Source: Oscheius sp. JU75 (lineage: Eukaryota; Nematoda; Chromadorea; Rhabditida; Rhabditidae). Taken from it: 64,000 nt of DNA. Positions 1 through 10,214 of the stretch are shown piece after piece. The DNA lies in NCBI GenBank assembly GCA_037178855.1, contig JASJZC010000005.1:10416001-10480000 (forward strand), read 5' to 3'. Both the position numbers and the translations under genes were made by a program. A model generated the notes under the pieces. That model saw nothing but the letters and a program-made list of their open reading frames with translations, did not search any database and was not told the origin of the DNA. Numbering within the stretch: the stretch's first letter is position 1; every line of letters begins with the position of its first letter.

Positions 1-913
1 CAAGTGTCCGAGTGAAAAGTACTGACTAGTTCAAGATTGATGTTTCAGAACAATTATTAGTTAATAGGCCTGTTAGGGTGGCCACAAGCCCTCTCCTTCT
101 ATCTCTTTCTGACACATTCTCGTCTCTGATGCTCTCCCATAGATCATATAAACCGATTACACATCTTCTATACGTCCCCCGTCTTCTCACATTCAATCTC
201 ATTGACGCTCAACTGGAAATATTTTCTTGACGATGGGATTAGCCTCTCTCCATCTATCAGAAGATTAATTTTGGGGTTTCGGCTCAAGAGGCCCGAATTA
301 GCTTTTGTAGGGGAAAGGTCGTGGATCTAGCACGAATGTCAGATAGACAGGGAGACAGAGAGATAAGAAGATATAAATGCAGAGAGTCGAAATTAATTAG
401 GTTATTTGGTTTTGAAGCGAAGGTTTGCAAAGTTGGCTACTAGCCAAAAAGCAGAGAGACAGAGCCGAACTTGTATTCCACTATTCTCAATTTTCCCTTT
501 AAACCCATGGGTACTCTCTGTTTCTCTCCCTAAGAGACACCATTTCCTTCCAGGACTTCCTGTAACCTAAATCTCCAAAACCAGAGATCGGAGCATCATT
601 GTCCAAGCAATAACTTTCTCTAATCCCTATTCAGAAGACCTTGATAGGCACAACTAATGGCAAAAAGAATGATATAGCAGACGATCTTTGGCTCGCATTC
701 ATAATCAAAAGGATATTCAGGTAGAAAAAGATGAGAAGTCGTGTCCTGATTGCTTGCTCTTTGTGCAAAATCGTAGTTCCTACTGATTTATTAATTGTAG
801 TCATCCAACGGTGTTTATGTGAGGGGAAACACCTCGGGATCATGTGAAGGTGGAGCGTGTCTGAAGTTGGAATGAGTACTTAAGAGTAGAGAGTTTGTGA
901 ACTTGGAGACTTT

Positions 914-1500
914 AAAGTAGAAGGAATGTTCAGACAGCGACAGTGAATGTCAAAACAGAGTAGAAACCCATAGCTCCGAGGATAACCACTTTTCCAGTTC
1001 GTAGTCGGCTTTGTTTCCGTCTTCTAATCTCTTTGAAGCGGATATGAGGGGTAATAGGCAGAGAGTCCGAGAACTTGGAGACAATTACAGTGACAGTGTG
1101 CTTGACTACAGTTCTTAGACTAGTCAGTTGTAGTTGTTTCGGCTTCGCTGTGTGCCTGCGATCTCCTATGTGGATTTCGCATCTATTTCGTATTCTTCCT
1201 GTGTGAAACATATTCCTCGCATCATTGTGATAACGATAAATCTGGTAAAATCCTTGTGTTAGTTTTGTCGATTCTAGAGCATCTCTTAAGACAAAAGACT
1301 CGTTTCTCAGGAACTTTCGTTCCCGGCCTTTTTCCTCCGGCGCTCTCACGTCGGGCTTCTCTTTTCCGGGCACCAGTTAAATGCTGCTCGGGAATTGCTT
1401 CAACGATACAGAGTGCATATTCAGCTATATAATAGAAGGAATTGTTCAGACAGTTTACCACTTTCCCAGTTGGAGGTCAGCTTTATTTCTGTCTGATAAT
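914..1500 (+). repeat. Diverged direct duplication
   Basis: The stretch near 914-1020 and the one near 1430-1500 share the order GTAGAAGGAAT, TTCAGACAG, CCACTTT, CCAGTT, CAGCTTT-like and TCTGTC-like blocks, with indels between them. Identity is roughly three quarters where they align by eye. This looks like an old tandem or segmental duplication of non-coding DNA. No open frame is preserved between the copies, so the reading frames seen here are probably chance. Confidence 0.4.
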
Positions 1501-1889
1501 CTGCACAGAGACCGCTCTTTGAAAACTAATTGTAGTCTTTATCCCCCTAATCTTGCCAAGAATACCTTTGACGTGGCTTGACCTGGCTTCGTTTTAACCT
1601 AAAGTAGTCCTCAATCAAAGACTCTGTACTTCCCACTTCAAAGTTGCACCTTTGGCTAGGGATAATAGGGACCTGGAGGGATGATCTATCATCCCTGCTT
1701 CACTGATGGGTTAAAACTTTTCTGGCTTCTATTGTAAAGCAGAGTTTCCACTGACTTGAAAAGGAAGATGTTGATGGAAGAATTTGGTATGATGAGAATC
1801 AAGAGAATAAGGTATGAGTAGCCTGAAAGACTGTCTCCCTACTTGTCTCTTGGGCTGCTAGGTTACTATCCAAAGCTTTGCTTCAAAGC

Positions 1890-2100
1890 TAAATGACAGA
1901 ATTAGTTTTTTTTCAAGCATTATCATATCAGTAATTGAATGCAAATCCTTGGCAAATCAAGCGTTATGCCTGTAATCCCAACAATTTTTGTCCAAAAGCA
2001 AGCTCTTTAATCAACTCGTCTCCTTCGAAGATGGCTGCTTTCTACAATAGTCGTGCAGAAGTCGGGATAGTTGTTCGTACTGCCTTCCAAAAATCAAAGC
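1890..2100 (+). repeat. Dispersed repeat, copy 1
   Basis: This segment resembles 31500-31690. Shared landmarks in the same order are an AARTCAAACGTTAYGCCTGTA-like core, a run of TCCCAACA, AACTCGTC, CCTTC and CTACAA. The second copy lies inside an intron of the Tuba-like gene. No coding potential is evident in either copy, so this is probably a fragment of a non-autonomous interspersed element. Confidence 0.45.
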
Positions 2101-3854
2101 CGTAGCCTTACAGCTGCATGTTGAAATGGCGGGAATTAATCTGTCTCTGTCGTTCTCGATGTCTCTTTTCTCTGTCTTTCTGTCTCTCTGTCTCCCATAG
2201 CCCCCAAACCCTCTTCTATCCCAATTGTTTAGTCAGTAGCCAATTTCAAGCGATCGCAAATCCCTTAATCCTGTTCAGTACTCTTTGTCGGCAGAGGGGG
2301 GATTATCCTTCTTCAGATTGCAGCCTGAAGAAGGGGGAAGTGAAGACAGACTTATAGAAATCAAGGGCTTCTCAGGGTCATACGCGGGGGACATGTCCGA
2401 GATCATGAGTCAAAGGCAGAACCAGAGACAGACACAGATGTGAGCAGGAACTTTCAGAACAAAATTAAGGTTGGTTTTGTGATCCCAGAGCTTCTGAATC
2501 AAGTTCAGTAGATCACTCCTTTTCTCGGGATTGCAACGGAAATTGGACTCCTAGCATTTGTACACATAGACTATCCCCTGAATATGTCACTATTAGTCTT
2601 GCAAAAGCAAAGGAATGTTCCAAGAAGACGAGATTCACCGGAACACTACTGTTGAAATCGTTATCCTCAGAGAGATGTTACCTCGCGCGGGAAAACAATC
2701 ATCTTCTGTTGCATCCGAAGTAGTGCCTCCTTATTACCGTTCTGAGGAAAAGTTCTAACAGAACACAGTCCTCACAAATGGCATGTTACATTTATGTGTG
2801 TTCAAATTGTCCTAAATTATAGCAGTGATTCTAATTGTTTTATCTGTGTTAATGTAGCGGTTTCCGGAGCCTATCGTTGAGGGTATCTTAGCTTAGATTT
2901 GCAGTCTATCTGTCCTCAGAAAATCGACAAATTGGTGCGATGCCTGCTCTGTGGGTTGTCCTATCTGATTCTTGTGTTGCGTATCTTTTTTAGAGAGTCA
3001 GAGAGATTTTTCTCGCTCTTGTCCAGCTCTGCACTTTTTCCTTATAGACTGACTTAACACAAACATCCAAACCTCTAACCTTTCTCTCATTACGCATTGT
3101 TTTGCTAAATAGTTTAGGACGAGCCCAAACTAATCCAGCTTTGTCACTTGACTATCTCTGTCCTTTAACGAGACAGTCAAGTGGACCCAAACAATGTTCG
3201 CTCCATTTGATCCCAGAAAATGTTTCATAAGGTAGATGAAAACTCTGAATACTATAACCCATGTGACACGAAAGGGTCTCCCTCTTCTATGCCTTCCAAC
3301 TTTTTTTCTGAATACATTCAATCAAAAACGTTTCCAGATAACTTGAAGATTGTACGTGCTTGAGCTTGTTTATATTCTGAACGACTCTTTGGCCTTTTTT
3401 GTGTAGCAGAGAGGAAATCCTTGAGATGGCAAATGGACTTATTGAAACCTTAGCACGGGTAAACAAGACATTCCCATGACCTGGTCACATTTCCGGTGCT
3501 CTGGGAGAGGGAGGGGAAGAGTACAGAGTACAATCTTGAACGAATAGTCTCTCTGTTTCTCTGTCTCATTGTCTTGTTTGTTGTTTGATGATAAAATTCT
3601 TCCCAGCCCTCCCTCACGTGCAAACCACCTGCCAAATCACAAAATCAGGTGGTCAAGCTGATTTCCGAGATATTATTTCGAAAATCCTCGTCACTCTGAA
3701 CTCCCAACCTGTACCAATACCCTCCTGTCTCATATTCTCTTAATCTCCTGCTCTCTTCAGGGTTTCTTCAGCCCGCCCTCCTCCCATTCTCTCAAGACAC
3801 GAAGGCTCCGCCCCATCCACCCTCGTAGTCTTCATACCTTCACACTCACATACC

Positions 3855-6006
3855 ATGCGTACCATGATCCTCCTCCCGCTTCTGGCTGCTCTCTTCGCCT
3901 GCTATTGCTCAACAGTCTCCGCACAGATGACCTTCTCCGATCACTGGAGCAAGAAGAACAGCTTCCCAGCTAGGCCGAGGTAAGAATAAGTTGAAGTTGG
4001 GCTTAGAACTCTCTAGCCGTGGCAAACCTTGTTTAACATAAACTTTGGGGGGCAGTACCTCTTGAAGTGAGTCACTTTCAGTGAGTTCGGACTTTAGGAA
4101 TACTCTTCCGATAGACATCACCTTCTGTCATCAGATTATTTCCCCTTCGGTATAGCGCTTCGTGTTCGGGATCCTAGAGTAGTCTGACCCTCAGTGAACG
4201 CTCTGAAGATTTCCAAGCTATCACTATGGCTGGGTTGAACTGACATCGGTAAACCGTTTTCCAACTCTTCGTGCTTGGAAGCAAATTTTGTAAGAACTAC
4301 TGGTAGTGAGACGCTGAGAGTGAGCTTTCAGCATAGATTGTTATTCGGATGCTCCTAAGCCATTACTATTTACCGTTTTACTCAACGCTGTTTCTTTTGA
4401 CTGTCAGATACTTGGCAAGTATTACAATGTCACTCTGAAGTAGACAGTCACACGGCCAAGATGTAGTCTCTCTTGGTTTCAGTTGATACTTTGGGAAAAT
4501 AAAAGCGCTAACCTTTTGCTCGCTCTCTGCCAACAATCTTTAGAATCATGCACAATTGTTCACACTCTCCAGTGCTATTGGATAGAGACCCACATGCTCA
4601 ATTATGAAAAGTGTAGGAGGCCAGTGTTGTCTTTTTTCCAGCAATTCAGAGTTCCCCCAGGACCCGACTTGGAGTAGCAACTTCCGATTAGGATCAGGCG
4701 TTTGCGTAACAAAAATCTAGTCTCCGTCCAAGCAACTCTTTGTCAGATATTCAATTAGAGACAGCTAACTGCGTTGGAAGAGAAAACTCAATAAGAACGG
4801 CATGGTGATGTTTGCAGTTTTTCTAGGCCTTTTTCGAAACTTCTAGGCCGAAAGCCTGTACGTTTCCGCCTCTATAATTAGGGAAACAGAGAACTGATTC
4901 CCATTGAACTGGGATCTTAGGAGAAAGTATACCGTTTCCTCTGAAGTGTAAGGAAGTCAGAAGGTTATACTAGAACTTAGCTCTAGATGTTAGAAGCTCA
5001 AGAGGTCTGTTTCATACTCACAGTGCCAGTGCCAGTGCCAAGCGATGAGATGCTTTGCAAACTTGTAAAATATGCTAAAGAACGTACAGAAGCCAGACAA
5101 GGTCTAAAAATCCGGGCAGTGACTTTATATGAACTGTCAGGCAAATACGCATGATACTGTGCCAGATACTCTATTCCCGGTTCAATGTAGTTCTATCTAA
5201 CAGGATGCGTATGCGGCTGACCAGTACTAGCGAGCCTACCTACAGTTCCTTTACATGAAGAAAAGTGTTCGGTCACTTCAAGTTCATTTCTGGACGACCC
5301 TGTCTGTTGGAAAATTTCGATTTGTAACCCTTCTATAGTTGGAGTTTACTTGAAACTGATCTCGTCAACCGGTGGGCGGTCTCGGTTTCGATAGCGGGCA
5401 AGGTACCTTCTCGTTTTAAGCCGAGATCACGACCCACCTGTTCTAGTATTTTGGACTGCTGGACCAGCTTGACCCACTACCAGATGATCAGCCCGCCTAC
5501 ACTATCCAAACTATATAGCAGGCTTTTCAAACTAGATTTCATTAGGCTAGTCTTTTACGTTTCCCTGCCATTGTAGCCAGAACACGACCTCTTAGTTCAA
5601 GCAAACTTTTTTAATGTAGTCTTTCCCATAATCAGAAACCTTGTTTGTCTTCCCAGGGTTTCCTCTCACTGTGCCCTTCTCGTACACCAACATGTTTTGT
5701 ATACTAGAGGCCCGGTTCCCATCTCGCCCTGTCAATAATTCACCTGCGAGCGATTAAGCTCCTCGCACACCCACAAGGAAGAAGCTCTGATAAATTATGA
5801 TGGGAAGGCTGGGCTCTAATTGCGATCCTAGCACCAAACTTCCGGATCTCAAAAGACTAATCGGTCATTTTTTCAGTCTGAAAGACGAAGCCGCCCCAAT
5901 CTGCAAGGATGAGTACTTTTACCAGATGAAGATGGAATGGCTCCAGGATATGGTCAGACAGACCCAAAGAGAGCTGGTTCATTGCCGTGGAGGTCTCCGT
6001 AACTGA
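3855..6006 (+). CDS. nlp-47: AKH/GnRH-like neuropeptide precursor
   Basis: Two exons, 3855-3979 and 5877-6006, join in phase 2 to give 84 residues. Residues 1-23 form a signal peptide ending VSA. The mature peptide starts with Gln, read as pGlu, as QMTFSDHWS, followed by the dibasic site KK. The second exon gives an associated peptide with two cysteines spaced as in insect AKH precursors. The acceptor at 5871-5876 is a textbook TTTTCAG after a T run. C. elegans NLP-47 is, from memory, QMTFTDQWT, so this is the same peptide with three substitutions. No Gly precedes KK, so the C-terminus is not amidated, as recalled for the worm peptide and unlike arthropod AKHs. The 1.9-kb intron is long for this genome. 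The likely role is a secreted ligand for a GnRH/AKH-type receptor in metabolism or egg-laying; this is inferred from the family. Confidence 0.9.
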
Positions 6007-9000
6007 GAAGAACTAGTAGATGTTCCCATTTTTGTGCCCATATAATTCTATTGCTTTATTGTATCTTGTGGAATTGGAGAGAGGATATAAAGATCCGATT
6101 GTTACCTGTTTAATATACTTCTTTTTGAAAGTGTGGTTGTAGAGAGACAATACAGTTGGCAGCTGTCCAAGTAACGCAGAAACTGTCCAAGTAAGGCAGA
6201 AACTGGGCATTTCTGACTTCAAATAGAAACAGAAAATATCGGTCTTCTCGTCAGACAAGTCTGTCAAATGTGAACCTACAAGCCCATGGAATGCTCTCTG
6301 CAAAGATGTTATGGAAGAGAAACTCTGAAGTTCCTAGCTTCGACGATAATCGAAGCCTTCGGATTTCAGGGTGCTGAGGATGCCGGATCAATTTCGGCTA
6401 GAACACATAGACAGTCACCAGCATCATGTTACTTGAACCGGCTTGATAAGCTGGCTCTAAATTAATTTCTTCTCACTGTCTGGTACGAGAGAAATGGTTT
6501 TGCCGATCTTTAATGCGGATGGATAAACAGGAACTACACATACTTTTGTCTCAAATTTCAGAAGCCAGTTCTAAATCTCAGAAGTGGACAAGCGGTCAGC
6601 TTTGAAATCTTGTCACTAATATCAAATGTTGTAAGTTTATTACAGCCTGCCAGATGCACAATGCTGTGTCTTTCTATTAGACTGTCATCTTAGCCTATCT
6701 GTCCATTCCGCTTTCTCACCCCCTATAAACTCTCTTTCTGTCAAACAGTCGCTCGTCAACCCGTCCATGCTAACGTGGTCATGCCAACAGTACCGTGCTA
6801 GAATGTTAGGTCTCTGTCAACTTGTCAGCTTAGTCTTGCCAACAAGTTCATGTCAAACATGACTATGTCAACTTGCTCTATCTCTATCAGTCTGTCAACT
6901 TTTCATTCTAGCCTTATTAGCATGTCCGAAAGTAGACAACGCTACAACTTCTTTCAACAAAGAATCTCGGCTAGTTAGACAGGCACTGGTATTATACAAG
7001 ATCAGAATCATATTTTTGTTTTCTAAAAGATTAGACTTATTAGATATTGGATAAACAGATGTCTGGTAGCAGACATCTTCAAACCTTCCCAATCCTGCAC
7101 CCTCGACCAGAAATCCAAGCATTTATCATGCCTGAGTCTCCCATCCAGACTTCTCTTCTACATTTAGACCCCGTCTTCTTTGCATATTTTAATGAGGGAA
7201 GATGATCGACGGGGTGGAAATTACAATCTTTTCGTGGATTCAGGCCCTCTGGGATTATAAACACGGGGGCATTCATCTCAAATTCAATTGACGAAATTCT
7301 TCCGTGGGTAGGTGAAGAATCGCGCGTCGGAAAACAAGGAAGGACAGGGGGACACAACAAGATTTGTGGACTGAATCTTCTTGGGATTGTGTCATCATCT
7401 GGAGTATTTTCCTTAATGAGGTATTAGATTTCTCTGATGGAAACAGGAAACATGGTTGACAAGGAAACGCATTGTTTCTTTGCAATCTCGTGACCGGAAA
7501 TGGTTGTCGGTTGGGGAGTTACGGCTGTCAGTATGGGTGGATGGACAATAAGGAGCTGCCAGGGAGGGAGAAGCAGAGGGACAGAGAGATTGTGCAGTCA
7601 AATTGACCTTTCACAGATTGTTTATCCCTTAGTGTCAACTGTCTCTCTCACAGTCGATATGGTCCCATATCTTATAGTCTAGACCATTCAAATATGATCG
7701 TTTTATGAAAATCCTTATTGTTGTTTTTCCTGATTTTCCTTGTACAGTTCTGTTTACATTATATCCAGTGACTTTCAGCAAGTAATGTTCTTATTTTCTG
7801 CTCTGTAGTCCCTTTCATAGGGAGTCCTGTTTCCACACTTTGAAACACATCTTTTCGATAAGGGACATATAGTCAGGTAGTGCGGATAGGACAAGCTGCT
7901 ATAGTGACAGGTAGGTGACAGGCCGACAGGTAGACTATCAGGAGTACTAGGTAATGTCATCTGAGCATGAGAGTCTGAGTAAGAAATTTTAATAAAGCCA
8001 AGACTAACGACACCGGCCAGCACAGGGTCTTACGTTTTTCAATAAGCTAGTGCACATTTATCCTCTCTTCTCTTGGCTGGGAGTCTGGTGGGTATCTGTG
8101 GAGGCTGCGTCCAATAACGACGAAAAAACACCTGTGGAACGAGCCGGTATTAAAGGGACGCTGGTTGCCCGTCCATGGCAGTCATTCCGTACCCTCACAC
8201 TCTCGCTCGAATCTTCTCTTCTCTCTTGAGTCTCCAATTTTCCGCTTTTCAGATTTACATTGGACTTGGTCGAGATGTTTCCTAGATGGACATTGATTTC
8301 TCTGGACACTAATGATTGATGATCAGTAGCCGGCACAAAGTAAATAGTTTGAACGTTGGAGAGAGACAGAGAGCCAAAGAGATTGAGGAACTTTTCAAAA
8401 CGCAAGCAAAAGCTTTCTTAGACGCACCCAACAACAGAAGGGACTTCGGTTGAACAGCCTGTACATGGTGGGTATAAAGATCACGAAGACACTAAACTAA
8501 CCTTTTTAACATGAACAGCTGGCTGTATATGCTGAACAGGAAGCCTAAACTAATCAGAAAAGGAAATGAACCGTTAACTGTAGTTAAAAATGGAAACATT
8601 GAAAACACCAGACAACCTACCCTATAGGGGCAAATTTTAAGCTTGTAGCGAGCCAGGATTTTGTCGTAAAGATATGTTGTGCTCTTTTCAGATATCCTTG
8701 CTCCAACTGATGTGTTCTACACTGCGAACAGTATGATATCTTTCCATGATATCAAGATACACCGGCACATCTTTCCAACATCATCCAAGCACTGCTAGAG
8801 TAAGTCTTGCATGCCTACCAACCAATTCCCTTATTCTGACTGTAATGAGTTTCCCTGCAAGATTTTAACTCTTCCGATGGACAGAGAGACAGAGAAACAT
8901 AACAGGAAAATGTGTCAAAGGTCCAAAGGAGCGCCTCGCCACCACCACAATATTTGCGTTGCTGTAACATCAGGTGTTGTCTCCAATCAATCGGAACAGC

Positions 9001-9051
9001 TTCTCTTTGTCTTGGAAAACAGCAGCTGACCATCATTTCCTACGTTTTCCA
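6007..9051. other. Non-coding stretch
   Basis: I find no exon chain with matched splice phases on either strand. Short open frames on both strands lack plausible start context and show no recognisable motif. CU-rich and GACAG-rich runs are present, for example near 6700-6900, which is rich in GTCAAC and GTCTGTC units. Confidence 0.4.
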
Positions 9052-9387
9052 ATGCGTTTCTGGCTACTTTCGTTGCTATTTGGGTTAGCTGGAGCTCTAA
9101 GATGCTACGATGGCACTGTGGATCTGGATAGCAACTTGAGGACCAAGGAAAAGGTACACGTCTCTTACTCTCTCCTGACCTTTACTATTCAGGACTGCGG
9201 CATTTCCGAGTACTGTATCCAGAAGATCAACAAGTCCACCAAGAAGATAACTCGTGAATGTTCTTCCTTCACCGACGACCATAACATGGAAGAGAAATGC
9301 CCGATGAGTGGTTGTCATTGGCAGTCAAGTACTGAGACCTACTGCTGCTGTCAGTTTGACCTGTGCAATGAGTACAAGGCTGAGTAA
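9052..9387 (+). CDS. Secreted Ly6/ET-type cysteine-rich protein
   Basis: Two exons, 9052-9153 and 9193-9387, are separated by a 39-nt intron that happens to keep the frame open. The product has 98 residues. The start at 9052 gives a clean signal peptide (RFWLLSLLFGLAGA) before LRCYDG; an upstream in-frame ATG at 8974 would bury it. The mature part has ten cysteines and ends YCCCQFDLCN, the CC-x-x-D-x-CN signature of three-finger Ly6/uPAR and nematode ET-module proteins. No GPI-anchor tail or membrane segment follows, so it is predicted to be secreted, unless the GTAAGT sequence at the stop is used as a donor to a further exon. Ligand or partner unknown. It is convergent with the PAN-type gene 259 bp downstream. 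Confidence 0.75.
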   Translation: MRFWLLSLLFGLAGALRCYDGTVDLDSNLRTKEKVHVSYSLLTFTIQDCGISEYCIQKINKSTKKITRECSSFTDDHNMEEKCPMSGCHWQSSTETYCCCQFDLCNEYKAE

Positions 9388-9645
9388 GTCGACTATTAGA
9401 ACCACAATCAGAACGGTTTCAGTGGCTCCCCGTTCCATGAAAAGGAGATGAAGAAAGCGGGAGAGACAGAGAAGCCGTAGGTTTTTTCCCGTACTGTCTC
9501 AGTGTACAAGACACTTCAGCAAGTCCACTCCGTCATCTAGGGTTTCAATCAAAGAGGACAAGCTTAGAGCCACTGAGTCTGCACGAAAAACTACCTCATC
9601 TTCGAGGAAAACTGATGAGATCGAGCTGGAGGACTAGACAGAACT

Positions 9646-10214
9646 TTAATCAGTTTTGATAAAGCCACAGACGTCTTCTTTGTCAGCTTTTTTCGGTTGC
9701 TCCTTGTTATAGCCCTCCAATAGCATGCACTTTCCAGTGTCTCTGTCGTCTGTAATACTCTTCCACATGAAATGAGTACAGCGAGGGTGTTCGATACAGG
9801 TAGGAGCACAGGCGTATGCGTATATATCTTCCTTGGTGTCTAATACTTCTGTATAACCGAGTTCGCAACCTTTAGCCCACATAACGTCGTCTTGAGCAGG
9901 GATCCAGCCCTGAAAGTTGTTCGTTGGCTCGGAAACAGACAGAAGTCACTCACCCCATCGGTCTTGTTCATGACTCCACAGACTTGCGACCAGTCGTCGA
10001 CCACAATATGCTCCAGGTCTTTGGCTCCTTGCATCAGATCGCAGTTTCCAAGCTCTGTGTTCCCTCCAGTTTTCCTCCAAGTGAAGTGAGTACAGAAATA
10101 ATCCAGCTCACACATTCTCCCGCAATCCTCTCCTTTGACTTTGAAAGTCTGCGCTGTGATTCCCGAGAACGTACACCCGCTTGCCCATTTGAGTTTGATC
10201 CCGTTCTTCCAGCG
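9646..10214 (-). CDS. Two-domain PAN/Apple-like protein, 5' end missing
   Basis: Exons 9954-10214 and 9646-9909 on the minus strand join in phase 0 across a 44-nt intron, giving 175 residues after an acceptor at 10215. The protein has two related halves. Each has an ASGC- or AKGC-type start, a paired CxxxC, the motif CTHFxW, a GxC block (GNCDLMQG, GKCMLLEG) and a final VCG. That pattern fits a tandem PAN/Apple-like fold, used in extracellular protein or carbohydrate binding. The first exon, which should encode a signal peptide, was not found upstream. A GTGAGC donor at about 10271-10276 has no convincing partner ATG. The gene is probably real, with an incomplete model. Confidence 0.6.

Larger units (their letters stand above)
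1..3854. other. Gene-poor 5' region
   Basis: I find no convincing exon chain on either strand. The stretch holds CU-rich runs with CTCTGT units, a diverged duplicated segment near 914-1020 and 1430-1500, and one copy of a dispersed repeat near 1900-2100; these are listed separately. The last ~200 bases before 3855 should contain the promoter and 5' UTR of the neuropeptide gene, but I see no clear TATA box or trans-splice acceptor close to its ATG. Confidence 0.5.

Noticed and set aside
930-1373. Minus-strand open frame of 147 codons
   Set aside because: Overlaps the diverged non-coding duplication; the other copy does not keep the frame, and there is no motif or splice context.
5656-5740. 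Alternative AKH second exon after CTTCCCAG
   Set aside because: It yields a short tail unlike an AKH-associated peptide and leaves the family-like 5877-6006 exon unused.
5797-5876. Starting the second AKH exon upstream, at an AG near 5807
   Set aside because: The phase also fits, but the acceptor lacks a pyrimidine tract, while the site at 5876 is an ideal TTTTCAG and gives a precursor of normal length.
8058-8405. Minus-strand open frame of 115 codons
   Set aside because: No recognisable domain, no matched splice sites, composition like surrounding DNA.
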